Part shown: positions 23,293 through 33,100 of the stretch, piece after piece
Numbering within the stretch: position 1 is the stretch's first letter
How the letters are laid out: each line of letters begins with the position of its first letter
Assembly (NCBI GenBank): GCA_022315425.1
Contig: JAIUPT010000041.1
Coordinates: forward strand, 1,488,001-1,552,000
Origin: Pseudevernia furfuracea
Lineage: Eukaryota; Ascomycota; Lecanoromycetes; Lecanorales; Parmeliaceae
Direction of reading: 5' to 3'
DNA: 64,000 nt
Notes under the pieces: generated by a model
Seen by the model: only the letters and a program-made list of their open reading frames with translations
Database searches by the model: none
What the model was told of the DNA's origin: nothing
Made by a program: the position numbers and the translations under genes

Positions 23293-24189
23293 TCAAATAG
23301 TTGGTATTATATCTTCGTCTTCGTCATTGCCAGATTCTGGTTCTCTCGTTTTCTTCCTCGAAAACTTTGGCGTATAGCCTTCGATTGAGTCAGAGCCGCC
23401 GTCGAAACTACCTTCTTTTGCAGAAGGCTCCAGAGCAGATGCTTTGCCATTGAGATTTCTGTTCTCATGGACCTCTATCTCTGCCAGTCCGAACAATCGG
23501 CTGGGAGCCTTCTCATCGCCCCTCTCAATCGCGAGCGCTTTCATCCTTGCGACTACTTCGTCTTCCTCTAAGCCTATATCTAGAGAACCGAATTTCTCAA
23601 TCAATGTGAAGTCATCCTCAAGATGTTTCTGGTTAGTTCGTTCGCCCTCCAGAAGCCGGATGTCTCCACCAGAGGACCCAACCCTCGTCCATGCAGGCTC
23701 CTCATTGAGCTGCACCTTGAGATAAAGCGCTCTTTTTCCACAATCATCGGAGCACCACCGTTCAAGAGTGTGTCGTTCGACGAATCTCATACTATCCGAG
23801 CCTCCTCCCTTGCCGTGTAGGATCCTATACTTCGCCTTCGTGTCTTCCTGCAATTTCGGCCTAGGACAGAGTACATAGCCGCATTGTTTATTGATATTCC
23901 GCTCTTCGATAAGTGAATCATAATCTGATGGTTGAAAAGGCTTCAGGGAGTTCTTCACAAGGGTAATGTCTTGTAGGCGTGGTCGAGCTGGGTCTGCGGC
24001 AGGTGAGGAGGGTACTTCAAGCAAAGCTTCAATAGAAGCAAGGATCAGGTTTTCAACGTCTTTGCGTTGCTGTAGAAGTTGGGCGTGGTAAAGGGCTGTT
24101 TCTTTGTTGCGGTCCTCTCGAGATCGAGCCGGCGAAGAAGACGAGTTTGGGATAGAAGAGAGGGCATTCTTGAGGATGGAGCGAGGCAT
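23293..24189 (-). CDS. RTR1: RNA polymerase II CTD phosphatase, Rtr1/RPAP2 family
   Basis: A single exon of 298 aa from the ATG at 24187-24189. An in-frame ATG further upstream at 24348 lies across an inverted-repeat arm, so the shorter start is preferred. The Rtr1 zinc-finger domain is clear: CGYVLCPRPK supplies the first cysteine pair, and RWCSDDCGKRALYLKVQL supplies the second, with an FVERHTLERWCS lead. The family dephosphorylates Ser5/Tyr1 of the Pol II C-terminal domain and helps Pol II import. It is notable that an Iwr1 homologue, another Pol II import factor, lies in the same window, although 33 kb away. The C-terminal third is acidic and low-complexity. Confidence 0.9.
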   Translation of the reverse strand: MPRSILKNALSSIPNSSSSPARSREDRNKETALYHAQLLQQRKDVENLILASIEALLEVPSSPAADPARPRLQDITLVKNSLKPFQPSDYDSLIEERNINKQCGYVLCPRPKLQEDTKAKYRILHGKGGGSDSMRFVERHTLERWCSDDCGKRALYLKVQLNEEPAWTRVGSSGGDIRLLEGERTNQKHLEDDFTLIEKFGSLDIGLEEDEVVARMKALAIERGDEKAPSRLFGLAEIEVHENRNLNGKASALEPSAKEGSFDGGSDSIEGYTPKFSRKKTREPESGNDEDEDIIPTI

Positions 24190-24299
24190 GATCGCGCTCA
24201 AGGACTTTGAGTACTGGGTCTCCAGAGATCTTGAAGTCTTTGGTCCTTGCCATAACCCATTAATGATGGTGAAGGTGTAGGCGGTTCGTGGACTTGCAT

Positions 24300-24576
24300 C
24301 ACAGTCCCCGTCAAAAGTCACCGTTTTCCGAGGTTTACCCAACCTCAAAAGCCGCTAAATAAATTGCGCTGAAGGCCCGCGAAAATCGCAAAATACATTT
24401 GTATCAACTTTTATAACTCGATAACGAAAGCCTTAATCATAAAACTCTTAGTTAGTAAACTATTCTACTCGACTAGTTATAGAATTCTTCAACCAAAAGT
24501 ATAACCGTACGTTGGACAAGTCGACAATTATCTCACTTCAAACCTCGGAAAACGGTGACTTTTGACGGGGACTGTG
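24300..24576. mobile_element. Short element with perfect 37-bp terminal inverted repeats
   Basis: Arms at 24300-24336 and 24540-24576 are exact reverse complements over 37 nt and enclose about 203 bp of AT-rich sequence. The arms begin CACAGTCCCC, and the inner CAGT start is reminiscent of pogo/Fot1-type ends, but the flanks do not give a clean TA duplication. The interior (about 24408-24444 and 24500-24540) is closely related to 56857-56895 and 56950-57000, with differences that are mainly transitions. The left arm lies within the upstream region of RTR1. A non-autonomous DNA element (MITE) is the most likely explanation. Confidence 0.75.
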
Positions 24577-24588
24577 CATGAAGTGATA

Positions 24589-24726
24589 TACGGAGGTTGG
24601 CACGCAAAGTCCTGGACAAGCCCTAACCCTACTTTCGGAAGACTGCCCCAACTTTGTAGGCGGTGCGTTATCCGAGATCTTGGCGAGGAGTCTTGGCGTC
24701 CAGCACTTTGCGTGCCAACCTCCGTA
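24589..24726. mobile_element. 138-bp MITE-like element
   Basis: The outer 29 nt at 24589-24617 and 24698-24726 are reverse complements with one mismatch. Each end reads TACGGAGG/CCTCCGTA, so a TA dinucleotide is present at both borders, as expected for Tc1/mariner-type insertion. The inner segment 24616-24641 recurs with one mismatch at 40811-40836, and the right border recurs near 41001-41009. The element starts only 12 bp after the preceding inverted-repeat element. It has no coding capacity. Confidence 0.75.
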
Positions 24727-24740
24727 GCGGCTTTCGAATC

Positions 24741-24776
24741 TATTAGCGTTTGCACAAAGGTCCGGAATTCTTGGCA
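24741..24776 (+). repeat. Left arm of inverted repeat flanking ADE5,7
   Basis: These 36 nt are the reverse complement of 29775-29810 with two mismatches (34/36). The pair encloses about 5 kb that contains the whole ADE5,7 gene and nothing else recognisable. The arm starts 14 bp beyond the 138-bp MITE-like element. Confidence 0.7.
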
Positions 24777-25266
24777 CTGGAAATTCTACGAATATGACAT
24801 ATGCCCACAGAATTTGTATGCATGAATGGACTTTATTGTAACTGTTGAACTAGTTTAGCTGCGTCAGAGTTGCAATTTCGAGAGTCTTTATCCACAAACA
24901 TGAAAAATCTCAGTATACGGTATGTAATATTCGATGATTTCCTGACATCCCGCATGCCACCTCATTCTAGATCAACGTTCTGTCTTTACAGTACAAAGTT
25001 ATATAGTAGTTACAGTGTCATAACTCTCAAGGCGCGAAAGGCTTATATCATATTTTATCAAATATGAAAAACTGCAGAGTGTTTACAAATTCATGCCCCG
25101 ACAGCAATGGCAAATTACTACTGCATTACCCCCAGGGGTATGCAAAAGAGTTTGGGGTATGAATTTGTAAGGAATGGATATTTCGGGGTATGATTCAGTA
25201 CTTAGAATGCAGGCATATGATCAAGGAGATCCAAGACCTTGGCATCCTAATTATTTAATAGGTCCT

Positions 25267-28200
25267 CTATTGATCCCATACCTCCATCCCCCGAATGACA
25301 CAGCCTTCCCCTTCCGCCCTCTCCACCATTTTGCCAACTACGTATACTGTCTCACCAGCCTTTTCCAAATCTTCGAGGACCTCGTCTTGGCTTTCTGGAG
25401 AAACAATGAGCACCATGCCCAGGCCCGTGTTGAACACCCTAATTATAGATAGCGCAGTCAGTAGAAGTCCCAACTACGAATTGACAAAAGCCATTAGACT
25501 GCAAACCCAATGAACACCCATGGCCAAATCGTCAAATCGTGGAAGCGAGTAAGATAGGAAGGCGCATGACTTTCGGCACCCCTGACGGTGTTTTGACTTA
25601 CCTTGCAAACTCGTCATTGTCCATGCTCCCTGCTTTCTTGAGCCATTTGAAGACGCTAGGGACTGGCCATGTCCCAGCGTCAAGCTCTGAGGCAAGATTC
25701 TTATCATGCATTCGGGGGATGTTTTCGAGAAGGCCACCGCCCGTGACATGCGCAGCTCCTGATTTGCGATGTTAGTCTTAACAAACGACGTGAAGCCATT
25801 GGGCCATTCAACTCGTGGCTGTCCCCTGCTAAACCGTGGAGTCATCAAAGTTTTCATCATCATCCCGATGACTGATATTGAAAACATCGCTGACGCTTGT
25901 AAAACTTCCACGTACCTTTGATCAATCCATGCTTGACAACCCCAAGCACGCTCCGCACATAAATCCTCGTCGGCTCCAGCAGCGCCTCGCCCACGCTCCT
26001 CCCACTCCCCAGTTCCCACGGCGCCGGATCACTATACCTCAGCCCCTGTCCCTCAACAATCTTCCGTATCAAGCTGAAGCCATTGCTATGGCACCCACTA
26101 CTCGCCAAGCCCACGAGAATATCTCCGGCTCTCATCTCATCTTTCAACGGCAGCATCTTACCCCCCTCCCTAATTGCTCCAATCGCCGTGCCGCAGACGT
26201 CGTAAACGCCGTCTTTGATTATGCCGCGGATTTCGGCGGTTTCACCACCCACAAGGGCACAGTTTGCAAGTTTGCACGCGGCGCAGATCCCACGGATGAC
26301 GGAGGCGGCGGTGGAGATGTCAAGGTGGGCGCAAGAGTAGATGTCTGCCATCATGAGGGGCTGCAGCATGTCAGTGCAAGCACCTCACCAAACAACCAAG
26401 AGAAGGATGGAGCGCGGTAGACACGATGGTCGCGATGCCATGGCCACGCTGGTCATTGCGTTGCTGTCACGGAATGACGATAAGTCAACGGGCTAGCCAA
26501 CCCGTAAAAGCCCACTGCTCAAACGTGGAGCCATCAAAGCGAGCAAAAGTGACCATCACGCCTTGGTGCGATTGATCGGAGCTCGTCTTAGCATCCCGAG
26601 CATGTTGTCCACCGCGAGGGAAAGTAGATAAGGAAACGCACCTCGGCGCCGTGACAGATTATATCATTATATAGCATTGCTGCTAAATCTTGCCCTATGG
26701 TATCATGCTTTCCCACCGCTTGCGCGATCAAAAGCTTCGTGCCCACGCCATCGGAGCCTACTACGAGTGTTGGCGGAGTGGTGTAGCCGGCAGCTTTGAG
26801 ATTGAACATCGCTCCGAAACCACCTAGCTATAGAGGAGAATTAGCATTGCTCTTTTAAGGATCCCTACATCGAGACATGTCGCAGCACCACAAAGGAATT
26901 AACCAGAATTGCACCTGGTTGCTTCGCCGATTCGACGATGTAACCGTGGAATTACAGTGGCCGGACAATCCAATTGCTTCACGTCAATCCGAGATAGCTC
27001 ACGGTGACCGGCATAACTTTAGACACTTGCTTGGTAGAAAAGCTCATGTCTGGCCAAAGAACATGGAAATGTAACTCGGAAAGAACTTACTTCGGTTGAT
27101 GCGCCTGGCCGGTCTGTTGATCTTACGTCCTCAGAGATTTGTTTGACCAGGGTATTGCCGGCTTCGATGGAGACGCCGGCGGAGGCGTAGACGGAAAGGA
27201 CGTCTTTGGCGGTGGTGGTGGTGTTTTTGAGGTGGGCGAGGGCTTTGTGGCCGATGTCGGTACGGTAGTGCATGCCTTTGAAGGTGATGGAGGATATGAG
27301 TTTATAGGCGGATTTGAGGGCGGCTTCGAGGGTGGGGCCGGTGCTTGTGGCTGCGAGGACGCGGCCGCCGGATGTCAGAAGTTGGCCAGCGGAGTCGCAA
27401 GTGGTGCCGGCGTAGAATATGTGGTCGGTTTCGGGATTGATCGCTTATTGGAATGTTAGTACTGATGAGATCTACTTGGGTGCTTAATGCTCAGGGGCTT
27501 TTGATAGGAGAGCGCGGATTCGCCTTTGCAGAGTTGAAACTTTCTAACAAAGACGAACCACACTTCATATTCAAAAAAGGGAATTTCAGCTTACCCCTAT
27601 GATCAATGGATATAAGGTCGGTCTTTGCAGAAGGGCCAGGGTATCCCGAAGCTGCGGCTATGAGAGTGACTGCTGTAGCGTTGCTGCATTTAACATCGAT
27701 AGCGTCAAGGTAATTATCGGTACATGCAACCATGACCTCTAGAAGATCTGACTCCATCAAAGGGAGCAGAGTCTCGATTTCCGGATCACCGCCTGCGTTC
27801 GAAAGGTAAGCACTAGCTGTTCAGGACTTAAATCGAATGCCTACCCCTCGTATTATATTCAAGGACGTTGATTTCTCCATTGTCACCAAGCATCAAACCA
27901 GTAAACAACCAGCCGCAAAAGGGCATGCGTTCTCTTCTAAGAGCCTGCAGAAGACTTCGGCGTCAATGAATGCTTTTTAAAAGGGTCAAAAGAGCCGTGA
28001 ATCATGTCTGCGGAGCTTCTGCTTCCGAGTCATGTCGCAGAACCCATCTTTAGGCCCCGGAATGGAGAAAGGGGATTCCGAAGACCTACGTCGATAGTTG
28101 GCTGAAGTATCGTCTCGTGTATTTTCGTGAGCAAAGCGTCAGAAATTATGGACTTTGGCAATGGAGAGTAGACTCCCATTCCTTCAAGCGGAGTCAGTAT

Positions 28201-29641
28201 ATATGATTTGGGGATTAGAGGATGGGCCAATGGTGCAGATCTTTAGAGCTTACGCTCCCGAGACATGATTTATAGCTCCAAAAGACACTTGAAAAGTATG
28301 GCAGAGGTTTTGAAGAGAAAACCTACCACCCGTATTGGGTCCACTATCTCCATCGCCCGCTGATTTATGATCTTGCCCCACGGGAAGACTCTTGATCGTA
28401 TATGCATCACAGAAGCTGATGATAGAAACTTCGTTCCCTGAAAGGTACTGCTCGATGACTACCTAGTAGTTTCGGAAGTCAGCATTGCTACTTTAGGAAA
28501 GAATTTTCGGCCAAGGGGTCCAGAAAGGGAAGAAAAGGCACCACTAACTTCGTTGCCAGCTCCACCGAATATTTTTTCGATCATCAGGTCCTAGTTTTCG
28601 AAATCAGCATTGTTATATTGTGATATATTTAAGAAATGCAGTCCGGAAAGCGGAAAGAAGACTCGGAAATTTAATTACCTTGAGTCCTTCGTGAGCTTCT
28701 TCTTTCGTCGATGGCAGCAGGACTCCTTTACCCGAAGCGAGTCCACTTGCTTTTAGGCAGATTCGAAAGTCTACCTCATCAAGATACTTCTTGGCACTTT
28801 CATAGTCGTTATGCGTCTGAAACTTTGCTGTCGGGATCGAGTTCTTGATCATGAAATTTTTCGAAAAGGCTTTCGAAGCTTCCAGCCTGGCTGCCCGTAT
28901 CGATGGCGCAAAGCATCTGATGCCCGCAGCACGAAAGTAATCCGCGATGCCATTGCAGATTGGCACCTCTGGACCAACCACCACCAGGTTGATGGACTTG
29001 TTTGTAGCGAACCTTACAAGCGCTGGAAAGTCGTCGGGGCTTACTTCGCTCTTTGGAACGATCTCAGTCTTCGGCTCTCGTGCAATGCCAGGGTTCCCGG
29101 GTGATGCGTAGGTTTTCTCCAGCAAGGGTGATTGCGCCAACTTCCAGGCAATTGCTAATCGTCATTGTTTTGTCAGATGACGAATACAAAGAACCAGAGT
29201 CGAAGATTTTAACACAACCACAATTCAATCGTGAAAGTCAATCTGCCTCTGGCGGACAACACGACACACCGAACAATCATTTGGTAGATTGACTATCAAA
29301 AGCCCATCGACAAAATGTCAAATCGCCAAAGGAAGCGGTGAGTAGCATGAGTTTCACGGCCTCCACAGGGAAATGCCCAAAGTCACGCCATTATTGCTGC
29401 TTAGTATCAAGAAACGATGAAAAAGCGTTGAGCAGTGGGACGAGTCTCCATCCGTAGCGAAGTCGTCAAAGTGTTGAAGCGTTCAGCGTCTGACATGACT
29501 TTGGGCGCCCCCATGCTGTTCCATGAAGCAGAGCAGACAACGAAGACCAAGCCGGAAAGTGATGAGATGGACTGACTTACCATGCTCTCGACCTCCAGAG
29601 CCAACGAGTAAAACGCGAAATCGCTCATTCTTCGAAGCCAT
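25267..29641 (-). CDS. ADE5,7: Bifunctional GAR synthetase / AIR synthetase (purine biosynthesis)
   Basis: Catalyses steps 2 and 5 of de novo purine synthesis. Twelve exons join in frame: 29581-29641, 28679-29154, 28549-28590, 28327-28462, 28090-28181, 27845-27944, 27595-27792, 27091-27443, 26642-26827, 25916-26360, 25602-25758, 25267-25438, giving 805 aa, a normal length. The GARS half (about 1-425) shows GSGGREHA, LEASKAFSK, the ATP-grasp loop GLASGKGVLLP, GPNTGGMG and LEYN..GGDPE. The AIRS half has GVSIEAGN, RPGA, GGFGAMF, SDGVGTKL, GGETAE, GLASSGCHSNG and VTGGGLLEN. Several usually invariant positions differ: GLAAGKG to GLASGKG, RFGDPE to RGGDPE, VND to YND, and EMPG to EIRG. Eleven introns are unusual, and several are introner-like. 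It may be a diverged second copy. Confidence 0.9.
26828..27090 (-). mobile_element. Possible introner-like intron in ADE5,7
   Basis: A 263-nt intron (GTAAGT donor, CTATAG acceptor). Its 3' part has GACATGTCTCG and then GAGCAATGCTAATTC, which parallels the GACATG block and CAATGCTGACTCC end of the family. It is longer and more diverged than the 145-nt copies. Confidence 0.45.
27945..28089 (-). mobile_element. Introner-like intron in ADE5,7 (145 nt)
   Basis: GTAGGT donor and CTGCAG acceptor. It contains CGACATGACTCGGAAG followed by GAAGCTC, aligning with the same block of the neighbouring 145-nt intron. The 3' end ATTGACGCCGAA is a slightly altered form of the CTGACTCCGAA signature. It is exactly the same length as the intron at 28182-28326. 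Confidence 0.65.
28182..28326 (-). mobile_element. Introner-like intron in ADE5,7 (145 nt)
   Basis: GTAGGT donor, GAAG acceptor, internal ATCATGTCTCGGGAGCGTAA, and 3' signature ATACTGACTCCG. Only a 92-nt exon separates it from the related 145-nt intron downstream. Confidence 0.7.
28463..28548 (-). mobile_element. Introner-like intron in ADE5,7 (86 nt)
   Basis: GTTAGT donor and ACTAG acceptor with the 3' end AGCAATGCTGACTTCCGAA, the family signature with one inserted base. It lacks most of the internal block and may be a shortened copy. It flanks a 42-nt micro-exon together with the next intron. Confidence 0.65.
28591..28678 (-). mobile_element. Introner-like intron in ADE5,7 (88 nt)
   Basis: GTAATT donor and ACTAG acceptor with 3' end AACAATGCTGATTTCGAAA, differing from the family signature by transitions. 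Like its 86-nt neighbour it is a short member. The two enclose a 14-codon exon (28549-28590). Confidence 0.6.
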
Positions 29642-30193
29642 TTTGATTTGTCCTTTCCCCAAACTGATGTGTATTTAAGATTAATGAGTATCGTTATCAT
29701 GCGGCCATGTCTCTAGGATGGATAGACAAATAATGGTACACACTGACTGAAATTCTTTGAGCGGAAACTGCACATGCCAAGAATTCCGGACTTTTGTGCA
29801 TACGCTAATAAGTAAAGCGGAGGGCCGGCGGGTGTCGACGAACAGTGATGGGTGAAATGGGTATGTATGTGCAATTAGTCTGGCACATTGCTAGAGGGTC
29901 TATATAACTTTCATAGCTGTTTATAATCTTCAGCAATCGTCTCTTCTTCTCTAATTTTCACGAGCCCCTGCCAAAATTGCCATCTCGACCTACTCAGTGA
30001 GCCTCACACTGCTTGTAGTTGGAGGGCATCTTTAGATTTCACCGTGACTACTAGGAACCCAACAGCTTGGAGCACAACTTGGGTCTGGCCGTCTTACGCT
30101 GCAGCGTTGCGTAGCAGATTGAGGAAGCGTTCGACACAGCAGCCAGGTTTCGAGGTGACTCAAGTTTAATCACTTCCCGGTCCGTCAGTAAGC
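29642..30193. other. Divergent promoter region of ADE5,7 and BBC1
   Basis: About 550 bp between divergently transcribed genes. It holds the right inverted-repeat arm (29775-29810) and a pyrimidine-rich stretch near 29935-29955 before BBC1. The 5' UTR of BBC1 is likely to start around there. Confidence 0.4.
29775..29810 (-). repeat. Right arm of inverted repeat flanking ADE5,7
   Basis: Reverse complement of 24741-24776 with two mismatches. It lies about 130 bp upstream of the ADE5,7 start codon, in the intergenic region before BBC1. Confidence 0.7.
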
Positions 30194-33100
30194 ATGGCTA
30201 TACCCCCCTTTCGCGTCAAAGCACTATACGATTATTCTTCGACGGAAGAAGATGACCTTAAATTTCCAAATGGTCAGATTATACTGGTGACAGATGAAGA
30301 AGATGCCGACTGGTACTACGGGGAATACGAGGACAGTGCTGGCGATAAGCAGGAGGGATTGTTTCCCAAGAACTTCGTCAATATTTTTGAGCCAGACATG
30401 CCGCCGCGGCCTACAAGATCGAGCAGATCAAGAAAAGACATCGACACGCCAGCACGAGACATAGAGGAGGCGAGGGCTCCTGCTGTTGAAGATCCTGGAG
30501 CGGTCCCAGCTCCTGCTCCAATTCAGAGTGCTAGCATTCCCGAGCCGACCTTTGAGGAGCCCGAACCACCGGTATCTCAAGCTACGAAAGCTGAAAAATT
30601 TTCTGCTCCAGTACAAAAGCCAGCTCCACCTGCAGCGCCGAAACCTGCCCCTCCACCTGCTGCAGAGAAGCCAACGTCTGGCTCGTTTCGAGACCGCATC
30701 AATGCCTTCAACAGATCTACAGCGCCTCCTCCGGCTCCTAATAAACCTAGTGGTTTGGGAGCGTCTGGGGGTTCGGGCTTCGTCAAGAAGGCTTTCGTTG
30801 CGCCTCCTCCAAGCAAGAATGCGTACGTCCCCCCGCCTCGCGACCTCCCTCCGCAGAGAGTATACAGAAGAGAGGAAGATCCCGAGAATGTGGCTCAAAT
30901 ATCCAACGATGTGGAGAACGAAGTGCAAGTAGCTCAACCCCAAGTAGCTGCATCAGCAGAAATCGAAGAAGACCAGCCGAAGCCCACAAGCCTAAAAGAC
31001 AGAATTGCATTACTGCAAAAACAGCAGATGGAGCAAGCTGCACGACACGCAGAAGCCAGCCAAAAGAAAGAGAAGCCAAAGCGCCCCGCGAAGAAGCAAA
31101 TAGAGTCTGAAGAACCTGCTGGAGATGCAGAAGGTGACGTGGAAGGCGAAAATTCGGAAAGAATGAATAGTACCGAGACCACGGGCAAAAGATCAATGGA
31201 GGCCTCCCGCGATGTTGTTTCTTCTGATGCACGCCATGCTAAGCCTCCTAAATCTCAGGAAGCTACTCCTGTGGCGAGCCCAACCGCTGCTGCGTCGCGA
31301 GACTTTATGAGCGATCCGAACGATGCCGACCAGTCTGGTATAGGGGATACAGAGGATGGTGAAGACCTTTCTACGGGCCGAGATGATAGCGATGAGAATC
31401 CAAGAGGCAAGACTTCAATCCCGCCCAAGGTACATTCACATGCGCCGCTTCGAGAAGCAGAGGTCGGGGACGAAGAGGATAATGCTGATGAGGATGTTGA
31501 GCGAGAGGAAGATGAGGACGTGGATCCGGAGGTAAAAAGAAGAATGGAGATTCGCGAGCGTATGGCCAAGATGAGCGGCGGTATGGGAATGGCAGGCATG
31601 TTTGGTCCACCAGGTGGCATGGCTCCCAGAGCCCCTGCAAAGCGAGGGACGGCATCAAGCGAGAAAAACATTTCGGGCAGTTCGATTTCCGCGCAAGCCG
31701 ATGATGGCTCGAGCTCTAGAGCACCACCTGTGCCGATCATGCCTATGCCTGGCCATCCAAAGTTTCGAAGCCCAGAGCAACATGGTGCTTATCCAGAAGT
31801 GAATAAAGAAGAGGCAGACGAACCTAAGTCTGTAACACAAGGACGGGGACCTGAGGAGATGCCTGATGTTGAGGACCTGAAGGAGGAGCCCATCCCTACG
31901 CCAAGGAGATCTGTGGAGCGATCTGCACCTCCACCAGTGCCCCAGGGTAACCTGTCATGTCCTGACGTGCTCGAGCGAGAATTTTCTGACATTCTCCAGA
32001 TCGCCCTGTTCCTGCTCCGCCCGGCAAAAGTAGAGGAGCTCCTCCCCCTTTGCCTACCGAGCGACCGGTCCCGCCACCCTCTAGCGAATGTGAGTACTGT
32101 ACATAGAGGTCATAACTAGAATTGACAGTTGACTCCTCCTATAGCGAGAGTCGTACCCCGACCACCTCCGAGCCAGCCCATGTCACCAAGCGAGGGTTCA
32201 GAATCTGATGATGAGATGTCCTTACACAAAAGAAGCTCGCTGAAAATACATCCTGGAATTGACAGCTCTCGACCTCTTAGTCGAGAAGATCCTCCTCCGG
32301 TCCCTTCTGCCGGTCCACCGTCATCTTTGCCAAGTCGACCTGCGGCCCCTCAATCCCGCCCCTCGGACTATACAGGTCGAAGTCCACCGGTGCAATCAAT
32401 GGAGATATCTCCTATATTACCAGCACCTGCGGATCCTTCGAAGAGAAGCAGTCGAGTCCCACCTATACCAGGTTCCAGTCCCGCAATGCCATATGCACCT
32501 CAAAATCGAGCACCGCCGCCGCCGCCACCTCCTACTAATGCTCCTCCGATGAGGGCTCCGACTGGAGATTCCAGAGTTCCGCCTTTGGGTCCTAGAACTC
32601 AAGCGCCCGAAGAGAGTGATGAAGAGGTTACTGAGTACGAAGGTGACTATGACACCGATATGGCCTCTGGTGCCACCCACAAGGATGCGCTCAAGTCGCA
32701 TGCACGAGTCTCGAGTCTTGAAGAAGATTCGATGACGGAAGAAGCAGGTCTACACCATTCAGGACTTCCTTCTCTTGGCCCAGCCCCATCAGCGGCACCT
32801 CGTGCTGTTCCACCTCCGCCGCCCAACCAGCCTTCGAGAAACAATCGGCAGTCCTCCGATATGCCCAGAGGCGCCCCCCCACCGCCGCCCCCACCCCCCA
32901 AAGAGCAGACATATGACGATGAAGACGATGATTACGACACATACAAATCCCCCACATCCGGACAACGTGGTTTGGACGGCAGGCACGAGATGGAAGGCCC
33001 AACAACACCAAGATTTGAAGAGCCGGAGGCAATGTTTCAGGCGTCTCCACCTCAACGGGCTGTGCCTGCGTTCTCGGGTCAGAGCACGTCCCAGTACCCT

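Larger units (their letters stand above)
24190..25266. other. Repeat-bearing intergenic region
   Basis: Just over 1 kb between the start of RTR1 and the stop of ADE5,7. Its left half is occupied by two short terminal-inverted-repeat elements and one arm of the inverted repeat that flanks ADE5,7 (all listed separately). From about 24800 to 25260 it is AT-rich with no coding signal. Confidence 0.5.

Noticed and set aside
24618..24632. CCCTAACCCT, telomere-like
   Set aside because: Only about one and a half units, lying inside a MITE-like element and repeated at 40.8 kb as part of that element. It does not indicate a chromosome end.
25267..29641. ADE5,7 as a pseudogene
   Set aside because: All twelve exons are open, every junction has GT-AG sites and correct phase, and the total length is normal. 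It is kept as a CDS, with its odd residues reported.
30577..30816. Gly/Ala-rich minus-strand frames inside BBC1
   Set aside because: They are antisense to Pro/Ala-rich codons of BBC1 and have no independent support.
32126..32128. CAG at 32126-32128 as acceptor of the second BBC1 intron
   Set aside because: It shifts the frame out of the conserved RVVPRPPP sequence. The CTATAG ending at 32144 keeps the frame and gives a 55-nt intron.
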